Origin: Martinezella miluonensis
GTDB lineage: Bacteria; Pseudomonadota; Alphaproteobacteria; Rhizobiales; Rhizobiaceae
DNA: 64,000 nt
Reading direction: 5' to 3'
Assembly (NCBI RefSeq): GCF_900094545.1
Contig: NZ_FMAH01000011.1
Coordinates: forward strand, 1 to 64,000
Part shown: positions 36,362-45,002 of the stretch, piece after piece
How the letters are laid out: each line of letters opens with the position of its first letter
Numbering within the stretch: position 1 is the first letter of the stretch
The notes under the pieces: model-generated
The model's database searches: none
What the model saw: the letters and a program-made list of their open reading frames with translations, nothing else
What the model was told of the DNA's origin: nothing
Program-made: the position numbers and the translations under genes

Positions 36362-38083
36362 ATGCTTCGTCGTTTCTTCTCCTATTATGCGCGCTATAAA
36401 AAGCTGTTTTTCCTCGATTTCGGCTGCGCCGTGCTCGCGGGCCTGCTGGAACTCGGCTTCCCTCTTGCAGTCAAGCTTTTCGTCGATGAATTGCTGCCGA
36501 GCCGCGACTGGGCTCTGATCTTTGCGACGGCGGCGCTGCTGCTTGTCGTCTATGCGCTGAACACTGGCCTTTCGGCCATCGTCAACTATTGGGGCCATGC
36601 GCTCGGCATCTCGATCGAGTCCGACATGCGCCGTCAGGCCTTCGACCATATCCAGAAGCTCTCTTTCCGCTATTTCGACAACAACCGCACCGGCCACCTC
36701 ATTACTCACGTCACCAAGGATCTCGAGGAGGTCGGCGAGATTGCCCACCATGGCCCCGAGGACCTGTTCATCGCGATCATGACCTTCATCGGCGCCTTCC
36801 TGCTGATGTTCAGCGTCCATTGGAAGCTCGCGCTGCTGACGACGACAATCGTGCCGTTCATGACATGGCTGGTCAGCCGCTACGGCTCCAAGATGACGCT
36901 GAACTCGCGCAGCCTGTTCGGCAAGGTCGGCAACTTCAACACGCGGATGCAGGAAACCGTCGGCGGCATCCGGGTGGTCAAGGCCTTCGCCAACGAGAGA
37001 TACGAAAGCCAGCTGTTTGCCAGCGACAACGAAGATTACAAGGCGACCAAGCTGGACGGCTATGCCTATATGACCGCCGGCATCGCGCTCAGCTATTTCA
37101 GCACGCGCCTGGTGCAGCTCGTCGTCATGATGGCCGGGACCTGGTTCGTGATTTCGGGAGAGCTGAGCTATGGCGGCTTCGTCAGCTTCCTGCTGCTCAT
37201 CAATGTCTTCTTCCGGCCGATCGACAAGATCACGTCGGTGATCGAAACCTATCCCAAGGGGATCGCAGGCTTCAAACGTTTCCTGTCTCTGATCGACACC
37301 GAGCCGGACCTCGCCGATCGGCCGAATGCGATCGCGGTCGATCACCTCAAGGGCGATATCGCCTATAATAGCGTCGCCTTCGGTTATTCCGAGCGAGACT
37401 CGATCTTCAAGGATCTCTCTCTGATCATCGCCGCCGGCGAGACTGTCGCTTTCGTCGGCGCCTCCGGCACCGGCAAGACGACGGTCTGCTCGCTGCTGCC
37501 ACGCTTCTATGACGTGACGTCGGGCAGCATCACCATCGACGGCATCGATATCCGCGACATGACACAGGCGTCATTGCGCAGCCAGATCGGCATCGTGCAA
37601 CAGGACGTCTTCCTGTTCGGCTCGACCATTCGCGAGAATATTGCCTATGGAAAGCTGGGTGCGACCGACGAGGACATCATGAAGGCGCTGGAACGCGCCT
37701 CGCTCGACGAGTTTATCCGATCCCTTCCCGGCGGGCTCGACACGCCGACCGGCGAGCGCGGCGTCAAGCTTTCGGGCGGGCAGAAGCAACGTCTTGCGAT
37801 CGCTCGCATCTTCCTGAAGGATCCGCCGATCCTGATCCTCGACGAGGCGACTTCCGCACTCGACACGGCGACCGAATACGCGATTCAGCAGGCACTTTCA
37901 GAGCTTGCGAAGGGGCGCACCACGCTTGTTGTCGCGCATCGGCTGTCGACCATCCGCAACGCGGATCGCATCATCGTCATGGGTGACAATGGCATTATCG
38001 AACAGGGATCGCATGACGAGCTGCTCGCTCGCCGCGGCGCGTATGCCCGACTTCACAATGCACAATTCGGTCTTTATGCCTGA
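36362..38083 (+). CDS. ABC exporter, fused membrane and ATPase domains (MsbA-like)
   Basis: 573 residues. The N-terminal six-helix membrane domain (about 1-310) includes RRQAFDHIQKLSFRYFDNNRTGHLITHVTKDLEEV. The ATPase domain has Walker A VGASGTGKTT near 377-386, signature LSGGQKQRLAIARIFLKDPPILILDEATSALD near 480-511, and a switch His in VVAHRLSTI. Type IV exporters of this form move lipids, peptides or drugs as homodimers. GGAGGGC lies before the ATG at 36362. The 220 bp upstream show no other gene. The substrate is unknown. Confidence 0.88.
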   Translation: MLRRFFSYYARYKKLFFLDFGCAVLAGLLELGFPLAVKLFVDELLPSRDWALIFATAALLLVVYALNTGLSAIVNYWGHALGISIESDMRRQAFDHIQKLSFRYFDNNRTGHLITHVTKDLEEVGEIAHHGPEDLFIAIMTFIGAFLLMFSVHWKLALLTTTIVPFMTWLVSRYGSKMTLNSRSLFGKVGNFNTRMQETVGGIRVVKAFANERYESQLFASDNEDYKATKLDGYAYMTAGIALSYFSTRLVQLVVMMAGTWFVISGELSYGGFVSFLLLINVFFRPIDKITSVIETYPKGIAGFKRFLSLIDTEPDLADRPNAIAVDHLKGDIAYNSVAFGYSERDSIFKDLSLIIAAGETVAFVGASGTGKTTVCSLLPRFYDVTSGSITIDGIDIRDMTQASLRSQIGIVQQDVFLFGSTIRENIAYGKLGATDEDIMKALERASLDEFIRSLPGGLDTPTGERGVKLSGGQKQRLAIARIFLKDPPILILDEATSALDTATEYAIQQALSELAKGRTTLVVAHRLSTIRNADRIIVMGDNGIIEQGSHDELLARRGAYARLHNAQFGLYA

Positions 38084-38110
38084 TCTGCAGGTATGAGCCC
38101 GTAATTCCAA

Positions 38111-38131
38111 GCCGAGGCGCCATGCCTCGGC
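38111..38131. terminator. Hairpin between convergent genes, candidate terminator
   Basis: GCCGAGGC and GCCTCGGC form a perfect 8-bp stem with a 5-base loop 28 bp after the ABC exporter stop, between it and the convergent RamB-type regulator. T-tracts are weak on both strands. Confidence 0.45.
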
Positions 38132-38222
38132 GACCATCGAGCTCAACCAGATCGTGTGATGAGTAGCGGCTCAAGCATCAGCCCCGCAGACCGAGCCGCT
38201 CCTTGGGCGGCGGCGGATGACG

Positions 38223-39635
38223 TCATTGAAAATCGAACACGCTGAGACCCGTCGCCATTTCGTCGAGACCAAGCGGCCGCGTAACCGGCGGCTCGGCTCT
38301 TGCCAGACAGCCTTGGCGCTCGCACAGGCGACAGGCCGGGCCGATCGCAACCGACATAGAGCTCAGCGCCTTGCCATAGACGATCTCGTCGCGATGGGCG
38401 AGATCGCAACCAATGAGAAGCGCCGTGCGGCGCGCCCTTTCGCCGAAATCCGCCTGCGGGCCTTCGATGGTACGCGATACCGTCAAAAAACCCATGCCAT
38501 CCGGCATTTCCGTTACCTCGGCCAGTATCTGCCCCGGCTGAGCAAAGGCTGCGTGAACGTTGAGCTTGGGACAGCCGCCGCCGAACCGGGCCTGCGGGAA
38601 ACCCTGTGCCCCGACCTTCCGCAGGCGGTGGCCGGCGCCGTCGATCTCCATCAGAAAGAAGGCAATGCCCGAAGCGCCAGGACGCTGCAATGTCGTCAGG
38701 CGCGTGGCCGCCTGCTCAAAGGAAACACCGAAACGGGCGCTAAGCCCGTCAATGTCATAATGCAGGCGCTGCGCCGCCGAAAGATAAGCACCGTAAGGCA
38801 TGAGCAGGGCATGCGACGCATAGCGCGCCAGCTCGAAACGGGCGATCCGCCTGGCTTCCGGCGTCGAGAGAGCGAGCGCGTCCAGCTCGGCGGCGATCTC
38901 TTCGCGCATGACCAGTAGGCAGACTTCGGTAGCGATCTCGCGAAGCTGGTCGAAGGGCGACAGCCGCTCGGAAAGAAAAAGCCGCATGGAATGGCGATCA
39001 TAGCGGCGGCGCAAACCCGGCATGGCGCGCACCGGCAGCAGACGCACGGCAACGCCATGCTCGCTTTTCAGCCACGCCTTCAACGCGCCGGCGATGTCGT
39101 CGCCCGGTGCGAGACGGATATGAAAGCCCTCCGCGGCATCCTCGATACGGGCGAAGAAATTCGCTCGACTTTGCAACCGATCATGCACTTCGTCGAGCGG
39201 CAGACGCGGACCAGCCACTTCCGCGACCCGGCCCTCACGGGACAGAAGCTCGGCAAGATCGGAAAGCCTCGCCGCCTGTTCCCGATAGGCCCGATAGAGC
39301 CGGATCATGCCATTCGTCGCATTGGGCGCAGCCTCCGCAAGCTCGATCAATTCCTGGTCGCCGGGGATCTCTCCGGCCAGCAGCGGATCGGCGAAGATTT
39401 CCCGCAATTGCCCGGCATTGCCGCCCTGCCCGCTCTGCAATTCGTCGAGATCGACCTTATAGACCGCCGACAGCTTCAAAAGCAGCTGCACGGTCAGTGG
39501 CCGCTGATTGCGCTCGATGAGATTGAGATAGGACGGCGATATATCCAGCGCCTGCGCCATCGTCGTCTGCGTGAGACCGAGACCCGTCCGGATGCGCCGA
39601 ACCCGAGGTCCTGCAAAAATCTTGCGCTCAGCCAT
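38223..39635 (-). CDS. RamB/ScfR-type regulator (XRE helix-turn-helix, short-chain acyl metabolism)
   Basis: 470 residues. The N-terminal XRE domain (VRRIRTGLGLTQTTMAQALDISPSYLNLIERNQRPLT, about 12-48) is followed by an IrrE/ImmA-like domain (HSMRLFLSERLSPFDQLREIATEVC; FELARYASHALLMPYGAYL) and a C-terminal domain with a CRLCERQGCLARAEPP cysteine motif near 440-455. This is the RamB/PrpR family that controls glyoxylate-bypass and acetate or propionate genes. It faces the 5' remnant of aceA across 208 bp that carry repeated TTTTTACAA motifs, so its usual target gene appears to be gone. Confidence 0.85.
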   Translation of the reverse strand: MAERKIFAGPRVRRIRTGLGLTQTTMAQALDISPSYLNLIERNQRPLTVQLLLKLSAVYKVDLDELQSGQGGNAGQLREIFADPLLAGEIPGDQELIELAEAAPNATNGMIRLYRAYREQAARLSDLAELLSREGRVAEVAGPRLPLDEVHDRLQSRANFFARIEDAAEGFHIRLAPGDDIAGALKAWLKSEHGVAVRLLPVRAMPGLRRRYDRHSMRLFLSERLSPFDQLREIATEVCLLVMREEIAAELDALALSTPEARRIARFELARYASHALLMPYGAYLSAAQRLHYDIDGLSARFGVSFEQAATRLTTLQRPGASGIAFFLMEIDGAGHRLRKVGAQGFPQARFGGGCPKLNVHAAFAQPGQILAEVTEMPDGMGFLTVSRTIEGPQADFGERARRTALLIGCDLAHRDEIVYGKALSSMSVAIGPACRLCERQGCLARAEPPVTRPLGLDEMATGLSVFDFQ

Positions 39636-39670
39636 CTGTCATTCCTTTTACAGGATTCACCGAAAGTCGA

Positions 39671-39860
39671 TTTTTACAATAATTACAAATTTACTGGCGG
39701 TCGCCGTCAACAATAACACATCATAACCCTTTTATCTATCTAGGTCTTTTGGTTTTTCTGGCACTCAGGGCGAGTCTCTTGTAAAACTCGTTATACACAC
39801 CCGGTCAGCCAAACGCTCAACGGAACAGTATAGAGAGATCAGTATGACAGATTTTTACAA
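39671..39860. promoter_or_regulatory. Repeated TTTTTACAA motifs in the ramB-aceA region
   Basis: TTTTTACAA occurs at 39671-39679 and 39852-39860, and its core appears inverted as TTGTAAAA at 39779-39786. The motifs flank the divergent start region, one of them inside the first codons of the aceA remnant. They are plausible binding sites for the adjacent RamB-type regulator, but no published rhizobial consensus was available to compare. Confidence 0.4.
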
Positions 39861-39933
39861 ACTGGTTTCCGACGCCTCGGCAGGGCGTTTCAATAGGGGT
39901 TCGCCGGTGATAACCGACGGCCGCCATGCGTGA
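39844..39933 (+). pseudogene. aceA: Isocitrate lyase (aceA) 5' remnant
   Basis: A short frame behind GAGAGATC starts MTDFYKLVSDASAGRF, which resembles my recollection of the first 16 residues of rhizobial isocitrate lyase, then loses similarity and stops after 29 codons. A full AceA has about 430 residues. The expected neighbours are both present: the divergent RamB-type regulator and the small gene that in my recollection often follows aceA in rhizobia. An internal deletion of about 1.2-1.3 kb, leaving the promoter and first codons, explains the picture. The identification rests on a short match and context. Confidence 0.6.
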
Positions 39934-40000
39934 AGCAACAGTGCATGCTCGGTTCAAGCCAGCTGCAGAGTAACATCCAGCTCAAGAGGAGGAGAATGAA

Positions 40001-40246
40001 ATGCCATCGATAGCACGCGTTCGGGAGAGAGCAGAGGAACAGTCTCTCACCATGAATACCGACCAGCAGGCTACAATCCGTATGCTGGCCAATGAGCTGC
40101 ATCGCCTCAACCAGGCGGTCATGAACGCGGTCGAGGCTGGCGTTTCCGTTGAACTCGTTCGCTCGGCGCGCCACCATGGCGGCAACGGCAATTGGGGCGA
40201 CCTGCTGATCCCCGTCATCGTTGCCAATGCGGTTCGCACGAACTAG
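40001..40246 (+). CDS. Small conserved-looking protein of unknown function
   Basis: 81 residues, mostly hydrophilic with a helical centre (DQQATIRMLANELHRLNQAVMNAVEAGVSVELVRSARHH) and a short hydrophobic end (LLIPVIVANAVRTN). No signal peptide or membrane segment. A very strong GAGGAGGAG precedes the ATG. It lies just after the aceA remnant, in the position of a small gene I recall downstream of aceA in related genomes. It is followed by a good hairpin. Function unknown. Confidence 0.65.
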   Translation: MPSIARVRERAEEQSLTMNTDQQATIRMLANELHRLNQAVMNAVEAGVSVELVRSARHHGGNGNWGDLLIPVIVANAVRTN

Positions 40247-40380
40247 GGTGCACCTTCAGCGGCTGCCTCCGTGATGTGCCCCCCGCGCGCAGAGGGGCGG
40301 CCTTGCCCCGCCAGCCGTCAGGTCTCGGGCCTGCAAACGGCAGTCTGCCTGCGCTAACACATCGATTGAAGGCGGAATCC

Positions 40381-40409
40381 GCGGCGGCCAATCAATCATT
40401 GGTCGCCGC
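40381..40409 (+). terminator. Terminator-like hairpin after the small gene
   Basis: GCGGCGGCCAAT and ATTGGTCGCCGC pair over 12 bases (one G-T) around a 5-base loop, followed by AGTTTCGTTT. It lies between the small plus-strand gene and the minus-strand aldehyde dehydrogenase remnant and could stop transcription from the left. Confidence 0.6.
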
Positions 40410-40421
40410 AGTTTCGTTTGA

Positions 40422-40697
40422 TCAGAAGGGATAGCGCTGCGCGGGATCCTTGATGGTGATCCATCTGAGATCGGTGAACTCGGCAATCGCCGCCTTGCCG
40501 CCGAAGCGGCCGCAGACGCTGCCCTTGACCCCGCCGAATGGCATCCGTGCCTCGTCGTTCAAGGTCGGGCCGTTGATGTGGCAAATGCCGGACTGGATGC
40601 GGCCGGCGACGGCCGACGCCCGCTGTACGTCACTGCTGACGACCGCTGACGAGAGACCACGTTCGGTGTGGCTGGCAACCCGCACTGCGCCGTCTTC
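40422..40697 (-). pseudogene. Aldehyde dehydrogenase, C-terminal remnant (vanillin/salicylaldehyde dehydrogenase type)
   Basis: The minus-strand frame encodes about 92 residues matching the extreme C-terminus of an aromatic aldehyde dehydrogenase: AVRVASHTERGLSSAVVSSD, then SGICHINGPTLNDEARMPFGGVKGS and FTDLRWITIKDP. The catalytic Cys and Glu and the NAD-binding region, some 380 residues, are missing. Similarity fades about 30 bp before the end of the DUF1501 gene. GSVCGRFGG replaces the usual SGxGRFGG. This is a decayed fragment, and its 5' junction marks another rearrangement next to the aceA scar. Confidence 0.8.
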
Positions 40698-40729
40698 AAA
40701 CGGAAGACCGGTTTTTCGCCCGGCGCCGA

Positions 40730-41950
40730 TCAGACGATCAGCCCCTTCATTGGCAGCACATGATCGGATCCGGGAAAGACATCACGCGTCAATACGGCTG
40801 GAGAAGCGCCGAGCAGATCGACCGCGATACCCTTGACCACAGCGCGCAGATCCGTCGTGGCGGCAAGGTCGCGGCCATCGCGCAATTGCGCCTGCTTGAG
40901 ACCGGGCCAATCGGCAATCACCCGGCCGCCCTTGATTGCGCCGCCGGCGAGGAAGGCCGCCGTTCCGGTGCCGTGGTCGGTGCCCTGCGTACCGTTGACC
41001 TGGGCCGTGCGGCCGAATTCGGTCGCAACGAGGATGGCCGTGTCCTTCCATGCCGGACCAAGCTCTTGCTGGAACGCAGCCAGGGAATTGTCGAGCCCGA
41101 CGAGCAGCTTGTTTAGCCGGTCCACCTCGCCGGCGTGCGTATCCCATCCTTCGAAGGCCAATGCCGCGACGCGGGGACCGTCATCCTGCGCGAGCAACCG
41201 CGCAGCGCCTCTCGCCATCTGCTCCATTCCGGTGGGGTCGCCCGGGCCGCCTTTTGCCTTGACGTCGAGGCCGGCGGCGATCTTGCCGGTCGAAATGCCC
41301 TCGGCGAGGATTTTCGCAAAAAGAGGGTCAGTGTGATTGTAAAGATCCATCAGGCGCGGCGGCAGGTCGTCGCTCACCGGCTGCAGGTTGGACGGAGACC
41401 AGCCGAGCACCGGCGCCTTTCCGCGGATGACCAGCGGGGCGTTGGCACCAACGGACAATCCGCGGATCGCCGATGCGCCCGGCGCAACCTTGTCGCCCTT
41501 CGGCAGCCCGTCCAGCATCCGGTTCAGCCAGCCGGACTCGACGCGGCCGGGCATTTCATAGCCCGATTCTAGCACATCCTGACCGTCGAAATGAGATCGG
41601 TCGCGATAGGGGGTCGCGCTGGCATGCACGACGGCCGCCTGCCCTGCCCGATAGAGCCGGTTGAAATTCAGCATCGACGGATGCAGCGCAAAAAAGCTGT
41701 CGAGTGGCAAGGCCGCCTGGGGGCCGCTCGTCGTCATGGCGATCTGCTGCCGCAGCGCTTCATAGTCTGGATCGCCGACGGGCGGCACGGCCGTCAATCC
41801 ATCGAGCGCGCCGCGCAGAATGATGGTGACGAAGCGCGGGTCGCGTCCGCCGGCCGCATGGGCGAAGCGCGGAATGAAGGCCCAGGCGAACAAGGCGCTT
41901 GAAGCGCCAAGAACGGCACGACGGGTGGGGGTCATGAGTTCGCAGGTCAT
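40730..41950 (-). CDS. DUF1501 protein, Tat-exported
   Basis: 406 residues. A twin-arginine signal (MTPTRRAVLGASSALFAWAFIPRFAHA, cleavage near residue 33) precedes a sulfatase/alkaline-phosphatase-like fold: RFVTIILRGALDGLTAVPPVGDPDYEALR, RSHFDGQDVLESG, ATEFGRTAQVNGTQGTDHGTGTAAFLAGGA. DUF1501 proteins are almost always encoded after a DUF1800 gene, as here (start three bases before the DUF1800 stop boundary). Their function is unknown; cell-envelope roles are suspected. ATG at 41950 or 41935 could be used. It is the last gene of the ECF-sigma operon. Confidence 0.85.
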   Translation of the reverse strand: MTCELMTPTRRAVLGASSALFAWAFIPRFAHAAGGRDPRFVTIILRGALDGLTAVPPVGDPDYEALRQQIAMTTSGPQAALPLDSFFALHPSMLNFNRLYRAGQAAVVHASATPYRDRSHFDGQDVLESGYEMPGRVESGWLNRMLDGLPKGDKVAPGASAIRGLSVGANAPLVIRGKAPVLGWSPSNLQPVSDDLPPRLMDLYNHTDPLFAKILAEGISTGKIAAGLDVKAKGGPGDPTGMEQMARGAARLLAQDDGPRVAALAFEGWDTHAGEVDRLNKLLVGLDNSLAAFQQELGPAWKDTAILVATEFGRTAQVNGTQGTDHGTGTAAFLAGGAIKGGRVIADWPGLKQAQLRDGRDLAATTDLRAVVKGIAVDLLGASPAVLTRDVFPGSDHVLPMKGLIV

Positions 41951-41952
41951 GG

Positions 41953-43467
41953 TCAGCGCCTTTGAAATTCGGGGGAAAGATAAGCGATTGCCAGACCCTG
42001 ATTACGGGTCTCCGCGCGCGACACCGCCTGTAGCGTCTCATTCGAAAGAAGCGGTCCGAGGCTGTCGGAAACGAAACGTCGGGGATCAATCTGAGGCGGT
42101 ACCGCATTCGCGATCATATTGGCGACATCCATGCGCATGCTGAGGCTCTCGCTGGAGGCCCAGGCGTCGACGGTGTCGGCAAAGCCGTTGGGACCGGCGG
42201 GCGCCCAGAAGGGTTGGCCCATCGCCGTCAAAGCGCCGAGAACGACATTCGGCTTCGGCGTCTCGCCGCTTGCCCGTAAGAGAGCGATCATGAATTCCAG
42301 CGGGGAGCGAACCTTTGACAGCGTCGGGTCCCAGGCCTCCTCGGAGCCGATCAGCGCCCGGTAGACGGCCGAGAGATCGCCATCCGTCTTGCTGAAGGTC
42401 GCAGCGACGGTCTGCACGAGCGCCGGCGGCGGCGTATCGGTGACGAAATGGCGAACAAGCTTGGTGGCAATATGCTGCGCGGTCGCCGGGTGGCGGGCGA
42501 GATCCCGCAGCGCTTCCCGCCCCTGCCCGACGCCATTGTCGGCATAGGTGAGGCCAAGCAGCGTCTGGTCGCCGGGCTCGTGCGCGCCCGCATTGAAGAC
42601 GAAGGTGCCGGGTTCGCCGAGCTTGCCTTCGGCTCGCGCCACTGTCCAGCCGGTGATGATCTTGGCAAGCGTCGTCACATCGGTCTGCGTATAGCCGCCG
42701 TTGACGCCGAGCGTATGCAATTCCAGTGTCTCGCGGGCGAGGTTTTCATTGAGGCCGCGCTTCTTGTTGGCGTTGGCCCTGGAGTTCGGCCCGATCGATT
42801 GCTGATTGTCGAGATAGCCGAGCATGGCCGGGTGCGTCTCGACGGCGAGCAGCATATCGGCGAAACGCCCGAAAACATGCGGCCGGATGGCTTCGCGCTC
42901 GAAGGCGCCGGCAACGATATGAACCTCCTCGCTCTTCGAGACGGCGACCGCGAAGTGGTTTGCCCAGAACATGGCAAGCCGCTCGCCGAAGCCGATCAAG
43001 GGCTGCCGGATGGTGCCGTTGAAGCGTGCATCGACCTCTGCCAGCAGAACCTGCTGCGGAAGGTATGGCATTGCGGCCATTGCAGGCTTTTCCTGCTTCT
43101 CGACCGGCTTGCCTGTTGGCGCAGCCATTGCCGGATTGCTTGGCTGGGCTGCCATGGCACCCGAGGCCTGTACAGGCGGTTGCTGTGGCCGTTGCGGCCC
43201 TTGCATCGGCTTGTCCTGTTGCATGGCGGCTGCAGCCTGCTCTCTGGCCTCCTTGCGCTGCTCCTGGAAAGCAAAGAGAGAGACGAGAAGATCAGCGGTG
43301 GATTGAAGCTGCGGTCCGACCGGAACGGGAACGAAGCGTTCCGTGATTTCCTCCATCAATGCTCCGCGCGGGTTCGATGCGATCGGCGCGGTGCCGTTAC
43401 GGTCTGCTCCCAACCCGAAGCGGGAAAGGGCGAGCGCGGCATAAACATCATTCGATTGCTGAGCCAT
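41953..43467 (-). CDS. DUF1800 protein
   Basis: 504 residues. Family segments are ALSRFGLGADRNG near 13-25, LAMFWANHFAVAVSK near 180, NENLARETLELHTLGVNGGYTQTDV near 240-265 and ITGWTV. A low-complexity Gln/Pro/Ala/Met-rich stretch fills about 78-135 (QQDKPMQGPQRPQQPPVQ), longer than I would expect for a linker. There is no clear signal peptide. It is paired with DUF1501 downstream. Function unknown. Confidence 0.85.
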   Translation of the reverse strand: MAQQSNDVYAALALSRFGLGADRNGTAPIASNPRGALMEEITERFVPVPVGPQLQSTADLLVSLFAFQEQRKEAREQAAAAMQQDKPMQGPQRPQQPPVQASGAMAAQPSNPAMAAPTGKPVEKQEKPAMAAMPYLPQQVLLAEVDARFNGTIRQPLIGFGERLAMFWANHFAVAVSKSEEVHIVAGAFEREAIRPHVFGRFADMLLAVETHPAMLGYLDNQQSIGPNSRANANKKRGLNENLARETLELHTLGVNGGYTQTDVTTLAKIITGWTVARAEGKLGEPGTFVFNAGAHEPGDQTLLGLTYADNGVGQGREALRDLARHPATAQHIATKLVRHFVTDTPPPALVQTVAATFSKTDGDLSAVYRALIGSEEAWDPTLSKVRSPLEFMIALLRASGETPKPNVVLGALTAMGQPFWAPAGPNGFADTVDAWASSESLSMRMDVANMIANAVPPQIDPRRFVSDSLGPLLSNETLQAVSRAETRNQGLAIAYLSPEFQRR

Positions 43468-43541
43468 GTCCTGCCAACTCCTGTTTCAAACACGTTTCTT
43501 AAACGCGGTCGTCTTCCCGATCTGTCGCCCGGCAGGCATGA

Positions 43542-43991
43542 TCATTTTGTGACAGCGGCTTTCGGCACGCTGCGGCGGATCATGCTTTCGGCAAGAGCGC
43601 GGCGTTCGTCATAGGAAAGCGTTGCCGCGAAATCGACGGCGCGCTGCTCGAGTTTGGCCCTCAACCCAGTATCGGCGTTGCGGGCTCTGGCCAGAGCGGC
43701 CGACAGCGCTTCCGTATCGAGTGTCGGCTGCCCCAGAATGGAAGCGGCGTCGACCTTGGCCTGTTGCGCATCGAGAATGGTTTGCCTTTCCTCCTTGCGC
43801 GCCTCGTTGAGGGCGGCCCGGAGGGCCTTTCTCTGCGACGACGGCAATTGCTCGCCGCCCAAGGGCATCATGGCGGTACGCGCCTGCGAATTGCGGATCC
43901 AGGTCAACCCTCCACCTGCAAGTGCTGCGATCAGGAAGGTGTTCAACACCAGCAGAGATATGACCAGTATTCGGAAACTGCGGTCTGTCAT
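43542..43991 (-). CDS. Spy/CpxP-like periplasmic heavy-metal-sensor-type protein
   Basis: 149 residues. One N-terminal membrane anchor (FRILVISLLVLNTFLIAALAGG, about 5-26) is followed by an all-helical LTXXQ-like region: LPSSQRKALRAALNEARKEERQTILDAQQAK and LEQRAVDFAATLSYDERRALAESMIRR. This fits membrane-anchored relatives of CpxP/CnrX that sense metals or misfolded protein. ATG at 43991 overlaps the anti-sigma-like stop by four bases. It probably tunes the ECF sigma factor encoded upstream. Confidence 0.78.
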   Translation of the reverse strand: MTDRSFRILVISLLVLNTFLIAALAGGGLTWIRNSQARTAMMPLGGEQLPSSQRKALRAALNEARKEERQTILDAQQAKVDAASILGQPTLDTEALSAALARARNADTGLRAKLEQRAVDFAATLSYDERRALAESMIRRSVPKAAVTK

Positions 43992-44437
43992 TGGCTTTCC
44001 TGCGTTATGGTCACGTCCGGCCCGATGTCGCCGAACATGGTGCTGGTCCCATCGGATATGGGCGGCGTTTCCGATGTCAGGCTCGGCGCCAACACGGCGA
44101 TGGCAACGCTGCCGGCAAGAGCGCCCGCGAGCCCGACGCCGACAAGGCCAATGCCGGCAGAGCCGAACCGGAACCAATTGCGGATCTTCGATCGGCGGGC
44201 GATCTGCGCGACGATCCGGCCATCCAAGCCGGCAAGCGCAACTTTCGGCATATAGGTATCAAGCAGCGCATCGAGATCGGCGGCCCGCTCCAGCAGGCCG
44301 CCCACATCGTTGTTCCTGGCATAGTCGCGCGCCGCCGCTCGCTCCGCCTGAGGCCAGCGGCCGATATCGCTGCCATAGGCATCGGCCAGTTCAGCAAATC
44401 GTTCGCCGCTCATCGGGCCCGCGACATGTTCAGCCAT
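43988..44437 (-). CDS. Putative membrane anti-sigma factor
   Basis: 149 residues. The N-terminal cytoplasmic half (SGERFAELADAYGSDIGRWPQAERAAARDYARN) is followed by one membrane segment (about 92-115, GIGLVGVGLAGALAGSVAIAVLA) and a short periplasmic tail. No zinc-binding HxxxCxxC motif is seen. It overlaps the ECF sigma gene by eight bases, the usual arrangement for sigma and anti-sigma pairs, on which the call rests. Confidence 0.7.
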   Translation of the reverse strand: MAEHVAGPMSGERFAELADAYGSDIGRWPQAERAAARDYARNNDVGGLLERAADLDALLDTYMPKVALAGLDGRIVAQIARRSKIRNWFRFGSAGIGLVGVGLAGALAGSVAIAVLAPSLTSETPPISDGTSTMFGDIGPDVTITQESQ

Positions 44438-45002
44438 CGCTCTGTTCCTTCAACAAAAGCGCCTGCAGGGATCGCCTTCCTCGCGCCAGCAGGCTTTCCA
44501 ATGCATCCACGCTGACATCCATGATCGCAGCCGCTTCCACATTCGACAGCGCCTGATAATAAACCAGAATGATCGCCTCGCGCTGCCGGGGCGCGATCAT
44601 CTGCATCGCTCGCTCCACACGCCGGGAGGGATCATCCTCGCTCATCAGACCCGCATCCGGTCCCGGCCCTTCATCCTCGATGTCGGGCGGTTGTTCGGCA
44701 AGAACGTCCTTGCGCCGCCTTAGGCGATCGTAGCAAAGGTTGATCGCGACACGGTGCACCCAGGTGCTGAAGCGGGCGTTGCGCTGGCGCCAGCCGCCGG
44801 CGTTTCGCCACACCCGCAGGAATGTCTCCTGCGCCACATCCTCGGCCTCGGCGGCATCGCCAAGCATGCGGGTCGCCACCGAAAGGATACGAGGCAGCTG
44901 CCGTGTCACCATAACGCGCATTGCCGGGACATCGCCGGCGGCGATGCGACCCACCAAATCCTCATCCGGGTCGCCACTCTCGGGCGCGCGATCCCTTTTC
45001 AT
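44430..45002 (-). CDS. ECF-family RNA polymerase sigma factor
   Basis: 190 residues. Region 2 is seen in SVATRMLGDAAEAEDVAQETFLRVWRN and FSTWVHRVAINLCYDRLRRRK. Region 4 is seen in IAPRQREAIILVYYQALSNVEAAAIMDVSVDALESLLARGRRSL. ATG at 45002 gives the normal family start; a GTG at 45047 would add 15 residues and has its purine-rich stretch too close. It heads a five-gene operon with anti-sigma-like, Spy-like, DUF1800 and DUF1501 genes, so the last two are candidate outputs of this envelope-stress-like module. Confidence 0.87.
   Translation of the reverse strand: MKRDRAPESGDPDEDLVGRIAAGDVPAMRVMVTRQLPRILSVATRMLGDAAEAEDVAQETFLRVWRNAGGWRQRNARFSTWVHRVAINLCYDRLRRRKDVLAEQPPDIEDEGPGPDAGLMSEDDPSRRVERAMQMIAPRQREAIILVYYQALSNVEAAAIMDVSVDALESLLARGRRSLQALLLKEQSDG

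Noticed and set aside
36185..37345. 386-residue open frame on the minus strand
   Set aside because: Antisense to the ABC exporter; very rich in Asp, Glu, His and Arg, typical of reverse-frame shadows.
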